Below, piece after piece: positions 9,111-17,208 of a stretch of 64,000 nucleotides of DNA. The DNA is from Deltaproteobacteria bacterium (GTDB lineage: Bacteria > Myxococcota_A > UBA9160 > SZUA-336). The DNA lies in assembly GCA_029261895.1 (NCBI GenBank), contig JAJDAK010000047.1:16603-80602 (forward strand), in the 5' to 3' direction. The translations under genes and the position numbers were made by a program. The notes beneath the pieces are model-generated. The model was not told the origin of the DNA. It was given only the letters and a program-made list of their open reading frames with translations, and made no database searches. Within the stretch, counting starts at the first letter, position 1; each line of letters opens with the position of its first letter.

Positions 9111-9320
9111 CGGAAGGCAGTCTGCATCAAAATCTCGTCGAATGCCGCAACTCGAACCCCGTCCGAAGGCTGGACTTTGCAATTTCGCGTCAACTAAGTG
9201 ACGCATGGGTCGAAATACCTTCAAAATCAAACACTTACATGACTCCTGGGTGTGCAGGGCGTCGCATTTCTGTGTAGAGTCGAATCGCGGGGGAATCCAT
9301 ACACAGAAAAACCTCTGAAA

Positions 9321-9367
9321 TAACAACATCTTGGAGCAGAATGATCATGAGCCCCAAGATATTGGGG
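9321..9367 (+). promoter_or_regulatory. Tandem NrdR boxes upstream of nrdJ
   Basis: Two 16-bp sites fit the core of the published NrdR consensus (C-w-A-n-A-T-n-T-w-G): TAACAACATCTTGGAG at 9321-9336 and CCCCAAGATATTGGGG at 9352-9367. The second is palindromic, with arms extending to AGCCCCAA/TTGGGGCT around GATA. Their start-to-start distance is 31 bp, the three-helical-turn spacing known for paired NrdR boxes. NrdR is the ATP/dATP-sensing repressor of ribonucleotide reductase genes, and the next gene is nrdJ. nrdR itself is not in the window. Confidence 0.85.
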
Positions 9368-9375
9368 CTATGGCA

Positions 9376-9404
9376 TTGACCGAACCTCCAGACCGGACTA
9401 AAAA
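9376..9404 (+). promoter_or_regulatory. Candidate sigma-70 promoter for nrdJ
   Basis: TTGACC (9376-9381) and TAAAAA (9399-9404) are separated by 17 bases. The -35 starts 8 bases after the second NrdR box, so NrdR bound to the pair would lie against RNA polymerase. Transcription would start near 9411, leaving a leader of about 200 bases. Confidence 0.5.
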
Positions 9405-9439
9405 AGCCAGCTGGGGATTTAAGGAGTCTCCGCACTGGC

Positions 9440-9546
9440 CAGGGGGGCTTTCGGTCGGAGTGGAGAATTGGAGGGAGCAGCTTTGGAGGAGGCTCTTCGT
9501 CCGATGGTTTCGAGGTTCGAAACCTCTCCTTGCCCCTCACCCCCTG
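9440..9546 (+). ncRNA. Possible structured leader RNA of nrdJ
   Basis: Nested pairings can be drawn by eye: P1 CAGGGGG (9440-9446) with CCCCCTG (9540-9546); P2 TCGGA (9455-9459) with TCCGA (9500-9504); P3 GGGAGC (9473-9478) with GCTCTT (9492-9497, two G-U pairs); and a separate hairpin P4 GAGGTT (9512-9517) with AACCTC (9521-9526). Together they form a branched fold ending 67 bases before the nrdJ start. A candidate nrdJ RNA motif has been described from comparative genomics; I have not matched this leader to it. The rest of 9111-9613 holds no gene I can support beyond the NrdR boxes and promoter. Confidence 0.3.
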
Positions 9547-9613
9547 AAATGAACGAGCCAAAAACACCAGGGCCGCATCATCGCGGCGTCAGAAAGAACT
9601 AGGAGGGGAAAGA

Positions 9614-12343
9614 GTGGATCGAACCGGAGCTAATACCACGAGTCCTGCCATCGAGATTCGGCGTCACTTCACGAAACCGGGCGCCGGCGTCTTTGACGAA
9701 GTCGAATGGGAGGTAAGAACCGCCAAGATACAGGGTGAAAACGGTGAGGTGGTTTTCGAACAGGACAATGTGGAAGTTCCGAAGAGTTGGTCTTCTCTTG
9801 CGAGCAACATCGTTGCGTCCAAGTATTTCCGTGGCCACGTGGGTACGCCGCATCGCGAGTACAGCGTGCGTCAGCTCATTGGGCGAGTGGTCAAAACGCT
9901 CGTTCAATGGGGTCGTCGTGGCGGCTACTTTGTGGATCAGGAACAGGAGCAAATCTTTTCGGATGAACTGACCCATCTGCTGCTCCATCAGAAGGTCTGT
10001 TTTAATTCACCTGTTTGGTTCAATCTTGGCGTGATCGAGCCGGACGGTCGCATGGTGCCGCAGCAGGCCAGTGCCTGCTTTATCAACTCGGTTGAAGACA
10101 CCATGCCATCCATCATGGATCTCGCGAAGACTGAGGCGATGCTCTTCAAGGGCGGCTCGGGTACCGGATCCAATCTTTCTTCGATTCGCAGCTCAAAGGA
10201 AACCTTGGGCGGTGGCGGCGTAGCGAGTGGCCCCGTTTCCTTTATGAAAGGGTTCGACGCTTTCGCGGGCGTGATTCGTTCCGGTGGAAAGACACGGCGT
10301 GCGGCGAAGATGGTGATTCTGAACGCGGACCATCCAGATATATTGGATTTTGTTCGCTGTAAAGCAGAAGAGGAAAAGAAAGCAGGCGCGTTGATCGATG
10401 CGGGTTATGACGGTCGCTTCAATGTGCCCGGTGGCGCCTACGATTCCATTCAATACCAAAATGCGAATCATTCGGTTCGCGTCAGCGACGCGTTTATGAA
10501 AGCGGTCGAAAACGACGGCGTGTGGCAGACGAAGGCAGTCACGACTGGCGAGGTAGTGGATACCCATCGCGCTCGCGATTTGATGGACGAGATTTCTGCG
10601 GCAGCCCATATTTGCGGTGATCCCGGCCTTCAATATGATACGACGATCAATCGATGGAATCCCGTCAAGAACAGCGGTCGGATCAACGCAACGAATCCCT
10701 GCAGCGAATACATCTTCCTTGATGACACCGCGTGCAATCTCGCATCGTTGAATCTCCTACGCTTTGCAAACGATCGTGGCCAGTTCAACGTGGCTGACTA
10801 TGAACAGGCCGTGGATACGATTATTCTTGCGATGGAGATCATTATCGATTTCGCTGATTACCCCACGCCACGGATTACTGAGAACAGTCACAAGTTCCGT
10901 CCACTGGGTCTTGGCTTTGCGAACCTCGGTGCGCTTTTGATGCTGAGTGGTCGAGCGTACGACAGCGAAGAGGGTCGCAATGTGGCGGGAGCGATTACTT
11001 CGGTGATGTGTGGGCGGGCGTATCGGCGTTCCGCTGAAATCGCGCGAAGGACGGGTCCGTTTTCAGAATTCGAGAAAAACCGCGTGCCCTTCCTTGAAGT
11101 GATCGGGCTCCACAAAGAATACGGCGAAATGATCCCGTCGCTTGGTGTACCGAACGACTTGTACCAGGTAGCCAAAAATGTTTGGACCGAAGCCCTCGAG
11201 ATGGGGCGTCGCTACGGCTACCGCAACGGTCAAGTCACGGTGATCGCACCCACTGGGACGATCGCTTTCATGATGGACTGCGATACCACGGGTATCGAGC
11301 CCGACATTGCGCTGGTGAAGTACAAGCAGCTCGTCGGCGGCGGCATGTTGAAGATCGTAAACCAGACAGTTCCCGGTGCACTTCGGAACCGAGGTTACAG
11401 CGAAGAGGATGTTGAAAAGATTGTTAGCTATGTGGATGAGATGGACACGATCGAAGGTGCGCCGGGCCTCCACGATGAGGATTTACCAATCTTCGATTGC
11501 GCGTTCCCCGCACCAGGTGGCCAGCGCACCATTCATTACATGGGACATATTCGTATGATGGGCGCGTGCCAGCCGTTCCTCTCGGGCGGAATTTCGAAGA
11601 CAGTGAACATGCCGAAGAATGCCACCGAGGCGGATATTGCCGAAGCAAACCTGGAAGGATGGCGCCAGGGTCTGAAATGTCTTGCTGTATATCGGGATGG
11701 TTCCAAACGAACGCAGCCTTTGAACACTTCGAGATCCGAAGAAAAGGTTGCGGCGACTGCTGACGCTGAATTTGCGCCGCGGCGTCACAAGCTCAGCGAT
11801 GTGCGCCAAGCGATGACGCATAAGTTCTCGATCGCAGGCCATGACGGCTATCTGACCGTGGGGCTTTATGAAGACGGCCAACCAGGCGAGCTCTTCATGA
11901 AGATGGCAAAAGAAGGCTCCACTATTTCCGGTTTGATGGACAGCCTCGCGATCATGACTTCGATGTCGCTGCAATACGGAGTACCACTCAAAGCGTTGGT
12001 CGATAAGTTCAGCCATTCGCGCTTTGAGCCATCTGGGTTTACACAGAACCCGGAAATTCCGTTCGCGAAGTCGGTCACAGACTACGTGTTCCGTTGGCTG
12101 GGACTCCATTTCTTGCGAGACGAATCGGTGACTGAGGACTTACAAGAAACCGAAGCGGATGCCGTCGGGTTGGCGGTTCCGGTAGAACGCTTGATACCGA
12201 TTCGCGGTGGTAGTCAACCTGATGTTGAGATGAATCGCACGGCCATAGATGCACCACCGTGCACTAACTGTGGGTCTATTATGACCCGTGCCGGGGCCTG
12301 CTATGCCTGCACGACTTGTGGAGAGACCAGCGGCTGCGGTTGA
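9614..12343 (+). CDS. nrdJ: Vitamin B12-dependent (class II) ribonucleoside-diphosphate reductase
   Basis: A 909-residue adenosylcobalamin-dependent reductase that makes deoxyribonucleotides without oxygen dependence. Visible are QASACFINSVEDTMPSIMDL, the glycine-rich GGSGTGSNLSSIR, the active-site NPCSEY (361-366, with catalytic Asn, Cys and Glu), DDTACNLASLNLLRF, and APTGTIAFMMDCDTTGIEPD. The tail has four Cys (CTNCG...CYACTTCG), the usual C-terminal zinc ribbon. The start is GTG at 9614, with AGGAGGGG 6 bases upstream. No ATP-cone is seen at the N terminus. Control is likely by NrdR (boxes at 9321-9367). No class I or III RNR is in the window. Confidence 0.97.
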   Translation: MDRTGANTTSPAIEIRRHFTKPGAGVFDEVEWEVRTAKIQGENGEVVFEQDNVEVPKSWSSLASNIVASKYFRGHVGTPHREYSVRQLIGRVVKTLVQWGRRGGYFVDQEQEQIFSDELTHLLLHQKVCFNSPVWFNLGVIEPDGRMVPQQASACFINSVEDTMPSIMDLAKTEAMLFKGGSGTGSNLSSIRSSKETLGGGGVASGPVSFMKGFDAFAGVIRSGGKTRRAAKMVILNADHPDILDFVRCKAEEEKKAGALIDAGYDGRFNVPGGAYDSIQYQNANHSVRVSDAFMKAVENDGVWQTKAVTTGEVVDTHRARDLMDEISAAAHICGDPGLQYDTTINRWNPVKNSGRINATNPCSEYIFLDDTACNLASLNLLRFANDRGQFNVADYEQAVDTIILAMEIIIDFADYPTPRITENSHKFRPLGLGFANLGALLMLSGRAYDSEEGRNVAGAITSVMCGRAYRRSAEIARRTGPFSEFEKNRVPFLEVIGLHKEYGEMIPSLGVPNDLYQVAKNVWTEALEMGRRYGYRNGQVTVIAPTGTIAFMMDCDTTGIEPDIALVKYKQLVGGGMLKIVNQTVPGALRNRGYSEEDVEKIVSYVDEMDTIEGAPGLHDEDLPIFDCAFPAPGGQRTIHYMGHIRMMGACQPFLSGGISKTVNMPKNATEADIAEANLEGWRQGLKCLAVYRDGSKRTQPLNTSRSEEKVAATADAEFAPRRHKLSDVRQAMTHKFSIAGHDGYLTVGLYEDGQPGELFMKMAKEGSTISGLMDSLAIMTSMSLQYGVPLKALVDKFSHSRFEPSGFTQNPEIPFAKSVTDYVFRWLGLHFLRDESVTEDLQETEADAVGLAVPVERLIPIRGGSQPDVEMNRTAIDAPPCTNCGSIMTRAGACYACTTCGETSGCG

Positions 12344-12350
12344 TCGTTAC

Positions 12351-12692
12351 GTGGCCCGCTGGCTGATCCAATGCATCGTGTTCGTGGTGATCACTACGAA
12401 CGCGTGCATCGGGCCTATGAAAGACGGCTTTATTACCGGGGCTGCTACGGGCGCTGGGATCGGAGCGGTGGTCAACGGCGGTCCAGGCGCAGCCGCGGGT
12501 GCAGTGATCGGGTCTGTCGTCGGAGCATCTACCGCATACGCGATCGGTGATCCCGAAAGTCGAGGTCCCGACACCGATGGTGATCGCATTTCAGACCAAC
12601 AGGACAATTGTCCCGACATTTCCAACAAGGGTCAGTCCGACTCCAACGGCGATGGCATCGGCGACGCATGCAGCTCCCGGCCGAGCCCATGA
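12351..12692 (+). CDS. Small exported glycine-zipper protein with thrombospondin type-3 repeat, probable lipoprotein
   Basis: About 113 residues from a GTG 8 bases past the nrdJ stop; an ATG in the same frame at 12288 would start inside nrdJ. The N-terminal hydrophobic run WLIQCIVFVVITTNACI ends in a Cys that could be lipidated, though TNAC is a weak lipobox. A glycine-zipper segment follows (GAATGAGIGAVVNGGPGAA), able to pack in membranes. The C terminus is one calcium-binding TSP3-like repeat, DTDGDRISDQQDNCPD, with NGDGIGDAC. Such repeats often link outer-membrane proteins such as OmpA-like domains, but no OmpA domain is present. It may be cotranscribed with nrdJ. Function unknown. Confidence 0.65.
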   Translation: MARWLIQCIVFVVITTNACIGPMKDGFITGAATGAGIGAVVNGGPGAAAGAVIGSVVGASTAYAIGDPESRGPDTDGDRISDQQDNCPDISNKGQSDSNGDGIGDACSSRPSP

Positions 12693-12703
12693 CCCGAGTG
12701 GCG

Positions 12704-14716
12704 TTACGACGAGGGAATATTAGAACCGATCTGCGAGCCTAGATTGTCACGCAGCAGGGGTCGTACATGCAGATCGGCCGGATCAACGTCGCCATAGTGG
12801 AGGAGTTCGATTCCGAGCGGCCCAAGGGTTCCCAGGTATTCATGGAGCGCGTCACTTTCCATTTGGGAGTGTGCAAAACCATGATGATGGCCGAACACGA
12901 AATGTGTGCAGCCCATATTGCGATGACATAGCGCTTGGAAGGCCGCGTGCCGTTTGAAACAAGAATTCTGGGCCGCTGGAAGCGTTACTAGGAGTGTTCT
13001 GCCCTGCGGATAGATCGCAAACTCGAGCATCAACTCATAGGCTTTGAGTGCAATCTCTTGATCCGCACCCGTGGCTGGACATGACGTCACGCTAATCAGC
13101 AGACCGTCCGCATGCGTTTCTTCGATTGCGCGCAATTGGTAGCTCTCGTGCGCGCGGAGTGGCACCGCGTTGGTATGAAAGCCGACGATACGTGACCAAC
13201 CCTTGCGCTCCATGGCAAAGCGGAGCTGACGGGGGGGCAGACTTAGTGGCGATGGCGCGGTACTTCCGCCTTCGGGCGGAGTCACTCGGCCCGCCACCGC
13301 GAAGGGACCTCCTGCGAGAATTTCGCGTACCGCTGGGTGATCGGGTGACGCCGTACCAAACCATTGCCGCGCGACCGCAAGCCTGTCTAATTCGAAAATC
13401 TCAGTGATCTCTAGTTCCGCGTGCGTGTGACCTGCCGCGTCGCAGAGTTGCACGACATCGGATGGGTTGATCTCGTCGCGCGTAACGTCATCTATCTGCA
13501 GCAGGACGGGCATCGGCCAAGCTGAGCCATCGGAAAGACGGTGACCGTGAAGGACCGAAAGGAGATCCTTCTGCCCGAGAAATCCCGTGAGCGGCTCATA
13601 CAGGCCGTGCGCGAGTGCCCAGGCTTGCTCAATAGACCGACGACCCACGACGAGCCGCGATGGTTCGGCTTCTCCTTGTTTGTGGGGCATCGATCGAATC
13701 GCAGCTTCTGAAATTTCCGCGCAGAAGTCTCGCGGCTCTGACAGGCTAGACTCAAATTCATCCATCAGGCGACGGACCATACTCGTGCACTCGATTGGAA
13801 AGCGACCGATCGCAGTCTCAGCAGCCAATACCAAACCGTCTGCACCGTCGAGCAACGTATTAAATACATCGTTGACCTCAGCGCGTGTGGGCTGCGGCGC
13901 GACGACCATCGACTCCAAGAGGTTCGTTGCTACGTACACCGGAACACCGAGGTTGGTCGCGCGGGCGATAATTGATTTCTGAGCGCGCGGAATTCGTTCC
14001 AGCGGAACCTGACGCGATAAGTCGCCGCGATCGATGAGTAATGCATCCGCACGCTCCGCGATTGCGTCCAGGTTACAGATGCCGTTCAGGCATTCGATCT
14101 TGGCGATTACCTCCACGTCATCGCCGCTGATGGCGCGAATCTCGTCGACATCTTCCGCGCGGTTGGCGAACGAGAGGGCAACGTGCTTTATCCCGAGCTC
14201 ACGCCCGATCGCCAGAATGGCCCGGTCTTTCTCGGTGAGCGCAGGCAGGTCGATATCCCGGCGCAAAGTGACCGCTTTATTGCGACCCACTTGGCCGCCG
14301 TGTAGAACGCGGAGCTTTACCGAATCTTCAGCGGTTTCAATCACCTGAACCAGCGCTTCTGCGTCCAAAGTGAGTACATCGCCGACCTGAAGCTGGTCGA
14401 CGATGAAGCCCGGGGCCAGGTTGAAATTGAGCGCATCGCCCGCCACGCGCTTGCGACAAATGCGAACGTAGCTGTTCTCTCGAAGCGTGATGTTTGGATC
14501 GACGAAATCGCCCGTGCGAATCTGTGCGCCTTCTGTGTCGAGTGAAAGCGGCACCCGTGTCGCCGCTTGGACCAAGCGAATCAATCGCTCGGCATCTTCT
14601 ATCTGGGTATGCGAGAGATTCAGGCGGAATAGGTCGACACCCAACTCATCCAGACGCGATATTACGCGCTGGTTCAGCGATGCAGGCCCCAGAGTCGCGA
14701 GTAAACGACGGCGCAT
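12704..14716 (-). CDS. Pyruvate kinase / ATP-sulfurylase-like fusion protein
   Basis: 670 residues in two parts. Residues 1-330 are the A and B domains of pyruvate kinase: FRLNLSH (30-36), LDTEGAQIRTG (59-69), AKIE with Lys206, DRGDLS (229-234) and ATNLLESM with Thr264, and PTRAEVNDV. The regulatory C domain is missing. Residues 355-655 follow ATP sulfurylase: a PUA-like part (LYEPLTGFLGQKDLLSVL, RLSDGSAWPMPV, FGTASPDHP), then a catalytic part (GWSRIVGF, PLRAHE, GCTHFVFGHHH). In the sulfurylase part the QxRNPxHxxH and GRDHAG motifs are altered to HTNAVPLRAH and GHHHGF, so APS formation is doubtful. It faces a sulfotransferase gene across 96 bases. Both domain calls are firm; the reaction is unknown. 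Confidence 0.85.
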   Translation of the reverse strand: MRRRLLATLGPASLNQRVISRLDELGVDLFRLNLSHTQIEDAERLIRLVQAATRVPLSLDTEGAQIRTGDFVDPNITLRENSYVRICRKRVAGDALNFNLAPGFIVDQLQVGDVLTLDAEALVQVIETAEDSVKLRVLHGGQVGRNKAVTLRRDIDLPALTEKDRAILAIGRELGIKHVALSFANRAEDVDEIRAISGDDVEVIAKIECLNGICNLDAIAERADALLIDRGDLSRQVPLERIPRAQKSIIARATNLGVPVYVATNLLESMVVAPQPTRAEVNDVFNTLLDGADGLVLAAETAIGRFPIECTSMVRRLMDEFESSLSEPRDFCAEISEAAIRSMPHKQGEAEPSRLVVGRRSIEQAWALAHGLYEPLTGFLGQKDLLSVLHGHRLSDGSAWPMPVLLQIDDVTRDEINPSDVVQLCDAAGHTHAELEITEIFELDRLAVARQWFGTASPDHPAVREILAGGPFAVAGRVTPPEGGSTAPSPLSLPPRQLRFAMERKGWSRIVGFHTNAVPLRAHESYQLRAIEETHADGLLISVTSCPATGADQEIALKAYELMLEFAIYPQGRTLLVTLPAAQNSCFKRHAAFQALCHRNMGCTHFVFGHHHGFAHSQMESDALHEYLGTLGPLGIELLHYGDVDPADLHVRPLLRDNLGSQIGSNIPSS

Positions 14717-14812
14717 GTCTGATATATCGAATTTGTGCAGGCGGATCTAAACCCTCTGGTATCAGGTCCGTAGCGTAAGTTTTGCGACACAGTTACCGAT
14801 GATTGAACAAGT

Positions 14813-15109
14813 ATGGAAACGACCGTTGAGCGAAACGTTCGCCACATAGGGCGTGGCTCGGTTCAGCCGGAGCTCGTCGATAGGTTTAGTACCTTGTTTT
14901 CGGTGCAGCCCATCGGTGACTGCGAACTAGCGACGCTGACAACGGGACTGGGCGAGATCGTCGAAGAGGTGCCGAAGTTTTTAGAGGCGTGGCTTTCACT
15001 CGGTGTTGTCATGCTCTACACCCAGAACGTGGATGCAGGACGTCGAGCGATTAGCATCGCGCTGACGTTGTTTGCCGAGCGCGAAGGATTGGATGAGGAT
15101 CCTCCTTAG
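14813..15109 (+). CDS. TPR-like N-terminal segment upstream of the sulfotransferase, ended by an in-frame TAG
   Basis: 98 codons from ATG to TAG (15107-15109). The second half reads as a TPR-like helix pair (FLEAWLSLGVVMLYTQNVD, then AGRRAISIALTLF). The next gene is in the same reading frame, and the 7 codons between this TAG and its GTG contain no stop, so 14813-16300 would be one open frame of about 495 residues but for this codon. It may be a nonsense mutation, a sequencing error, or a real small gene. No strong ribosome site is seen at either start. Confidence 0.5.
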   Translation: METTVERNVRHIGRGSVQPELVDRFSTLFSVQPIGDCELATLTTGLGEIVEEVPKFLEAWLSLGVVMLYTQNVDAGRRAISIALTLFAEREGLDEDPP

Positions 15110-15130
15110 CGACTTGTCCTTTACCAGGTC

Positions 15131-16300
15131 GTGAGCGGTCTTGGCGAGGACGTCCGCGCATGTGGTCCACTGTTGTGGAATTGCCTTGGCATCGAACTTT
15201 GGCGTGGTGGTGAACGGAATGATGCTCGTCACTGCTTTGCAGAAGCGCACGCGTTAGATTCCAAGTACATGCCCGCGCTCAATAATCTCGCAATTGCCGC
15301 GTTTGAGGCCGGTGAAACGGATGAAGCGATCGTGCAGTTGCGGCAGCTCGCCGATTTCTCACCGCACTATCGCGTTCTGCTTCAGAACCTAAAGATTGTG
15401 TCATTGCATAAGACGCTTCATTCGACCCCCGCTGGCGTTGGAAACGCCAAGCCGCCACGCGTGGAGGTTCTCACGGACCTTCTCGCGTTGGAATGGTCTG
15501 AGCAGCCACTTCTCATCTGCTACCACATGATGCGTGTTGGCGGGGCTACGATGGAATCGATCATGTGGTGGCAGTACCGGGACAACTATTTCAGGATTGG
15601 TGAGGAGGAGGAGGTCTTTCGAAAACTCTACGCCGCGCCCCATGCGCAACGGGCATATATCGAACTTGCTTACGTCCACAGGCCTGCAGCATTCGCGTGT
15701 GTGGATCCTAACGCGCGCTACTTCAGCTGGCTTCGAAATCCGGTAGAGAGCTACGTCTCCAAGTATTATTGGCAGCAGGACAATCCTGCACTTGGCGTGA
15801 CGCCGACCATGACGATGGATGAGTTATTTGATTTATGGGAAGAGCGCGATAATTATGGCCGGAACGCGCGTTTCTTCGCACATGTGATCGAGGACGGTTA
15901 CTTCTTTGACCAGGAGCTCAAAATCTCCGATGATGAACTCTTGGCGCGGGCCCGTCGTGCGCTCGATGAGCGCTTCTTCTTTGTGGGTCTAACCGAGAAC
16001 TTCAACGAGACCCTCCTTCTCTTGGCCCGAAAACTTGGCTGGACCCAGCTTCCGCGCTGGGAACGAATGAACGCCACCGGACGCCCCCCGACCAGTACCC
16101 TTCCGAAACCGACGCTGGATCGCTTACGCGTGCGGATCCAGGTCGAACTCGAGATCTATCGAATATGCCGCGAACGGTTCGAGCGTGAGTTGGACACCCT
16201 TACGCCTGCGGACTTCAGGGTATTGGAGTCCTATAGCGATTTCTGTACCCAGCCCGGTAAGCTGATGGAAGCATTCCCGTTACGCGAAGCGTTTCGGTAG
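15131..16300 (+). CDS. TPR-sulfotransferase (family 2-like), PAPS-dependent
   Basis: 389 codons from a GTG that lacks a ribosome-binding site. Residues 15-80 are two TPR-type helix pairs (WNCLGIELWRGGERNDARHC; LNNLAIAAFEAGETDEAI). The sulfotransferase domain follows: YHMMRVGGATMES (131-143) is the counterpart of the PAPS 5'-phosphosulfate loop (usually PKTGGT), and SWLRNPVESYVSKYYW (199-214) is the 3'-phosphate site with Arg and Ser in place. The family moves sulfate from PAPS to sugars, lipids or peptides; the acceptor is unknown. It diverges from the pyruvate kinase/sulfurylase fusion. The true start may be at 14813 (see the in-frame TAG at 15107). Confidence 0.75.
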   Translation: MSGLGEDVRACGPLLWNCLGIELWRGGERNDARHCFAEAHALDSKYMPALNNLAIAAFEAGETDEAIVQLRQLADFSPHYRVLLQNLKIVSLHKTLHSTPAGVGNAKPPRVEVLTDLLALEWSEQPLLICYHMMRVGGATMESIMWWQYRDNYFRIGEEEEVFRKLYAAPHAQRAYIELAYVHRPAAFACVDPNARYFSWLRNPVESYVSKYYWQQDNPALGVTPTMTMDELFDLWEERDNYGRNARFFAHVIEDGYFFDQELKISDDELLARARRALDERFFFVGLTENFNETLLLLARKLGWTQLPRWERMNATGRPPTSTLPKPTLDRLRVRIQVELEIYRICRERFERELDTLTPADFRVLESYSDFCTQPGKLMEAFPLREAFR

Positions 16301-16340
16301 CGCACGACCGAGGTTCTTGACCTATAGGACCCACCGCCGG

Positions 16341-16349
16341 TGATATAAT
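16341..16349 (+). promoter_or_regulatory. Extended -10 promoter for the SDR gene
   Basis: TGATATAAT is a perfect TGn plus TATAAT extended -10. A TTGACC lies 21 bases upstream of TATAAT, too far for a standard -35, as is tolerated by extended -10 promoters. Transcription would start near 16356, 13 bases before the ATG, with the ribosome site GGAAGGGG between. Confidence 0.55.
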
Positions 16350-16368
16350 TTCGCTGGAAGGGGATCCG

Positions 16369-17208
16369 ATGGCCAAGGTTCTGATCACGGGTGCGACGGC
16401 GGGGATCGGTCGCGAGACGGCGCTGCATCTAGCGAATCAAGGGCAAGAAGTTTTTGCATCCGGTCGTCGTGAAGACGCACTTCGATCGCTTGAGGCGGAA
16501 AGCGCCGGACGTATCAAAGGCATCGCGTTCGATGTGACCGATCCTGCGGCAATCGATGCAGCACGCAAGCAGATCGAAGCAGAGACTTCGGGCTACGGAC
16601 TCGATGTGCTGGTCAACAATGCGGGTTATGGCCAGGGAGGTCCGCTGGAGCAGCTGTCCGATGCTGAGCTTCGAGCGCAGTACGATGTGAACGTTTTTGG
16701 CCTGATGGCCGTAACGCGCGCATTCCTGCCACAGATGCGAGAGCGTGGACGCGGTCGGATTATCAACGTGGGAAGTGTCGCGGGCAGCATTGCGTTGCCG
16801 TTTTTAGGCGCGTACGCGTCGACGAAACACGCGGTTCAAGGCTTGTCGGAAAGCTTGCGACGCGAATTGCGTCCGCACGGTGTCGAAGTCATTGTGATTC
16901 GACCGGGCGCGATTCGGACGGAATTCGGTCAGGGTGAGGCGGATGGCATGGAAGCTTTCGCAGGAGCGGAATCGCCCTATGGGCAGCAAGTAAAAACCTT
17001 CATGAAGTGGCATGGCCAATTGCATCCGCGCGCACCCAAGCCGAGCGTCGTCGCTGAAGCGATCTATCATGCTGCAACGTCGCGGCGACCTCGACCCTAT
17101 TACGTCGTACCATTGACCAATTACGGAATCATTTGGCTGCAGAAATTTTTGCCTACGAGATGGGTGGACAGAGTGATCGAGACCGTAACGGGCCTACGCA
17201 ACGCATGA
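16369..17208 (+). CDS. Short-chain dehydrogenase/reductase
   Basis: A 279-residue classical SDR. The cofactor motif TGATAGIG is at 7-14, with ASGRR suggesting NADP preference; NNAGYGQGG, the catalytic Ser in NVGSVAGS, and YASTK follow. The C-terminal extension, near YYVVPLTNYGIIWLQKFLP, is hydrophobic and resembles oxidoreductases of hydroxysteroid or acyl type. GGAAGGGG precedes the ATG by 6 bases, and an extended -10 promoter lies at 16341. Its stop overlaps the next gene's start (ATGA). The substrate cannot be told from sequence. Confidence 0.9.
   Translation: MAKVLITGATAGIGRETALHLANQGQEVFASGRREDALRSLEAESAGRIKGIAFDVTDPAAIDAARKQIEAETSGYGLDVLVNNAGYGQGGPLEQLSDAELRAQYDVNVFGLMAVTRAFLPQMRERGRGRIINVGSVAGSIALPFLGAYASTKHAVQGLSESLRRELRPHGVEVIVIRPGAIRTEFGQGEADGMEAFAGAESPYGQQVKTFMKWHGQLHPRAPKPSVVAEAIYHAATSRRPRPYYVVPLTNYGIIWLQKFLPTRWVDRVIETVTGLRNA

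Noticed and set aside
9111..9329. A 73-residue N-terminal extension of the RND exporter
   Set aside because: It would start within the first NrdR box and has no resemblance to RND N termini.
9460..9500. SRP RNA-like GGAGGGAGCAGC
   Set aside because: The surrounding helix-8 sequence with its GGAA tetraloop is missing; the match is short and chance-like.
9511..9527. A tRNA T-arm-like hairpin (GAGG-TTCGAAA-CCTC) in the nrdJ leader
   Set aside because: No matching acceptor, D or anticodon arms can be found around it, so no tRNA gene is claimed.
9411..9613. An adenosylcobalamin riboswitch before the B12-dependent RNR
   Set aside because: The conserved B12-box and core sequences were looked for and not seen.
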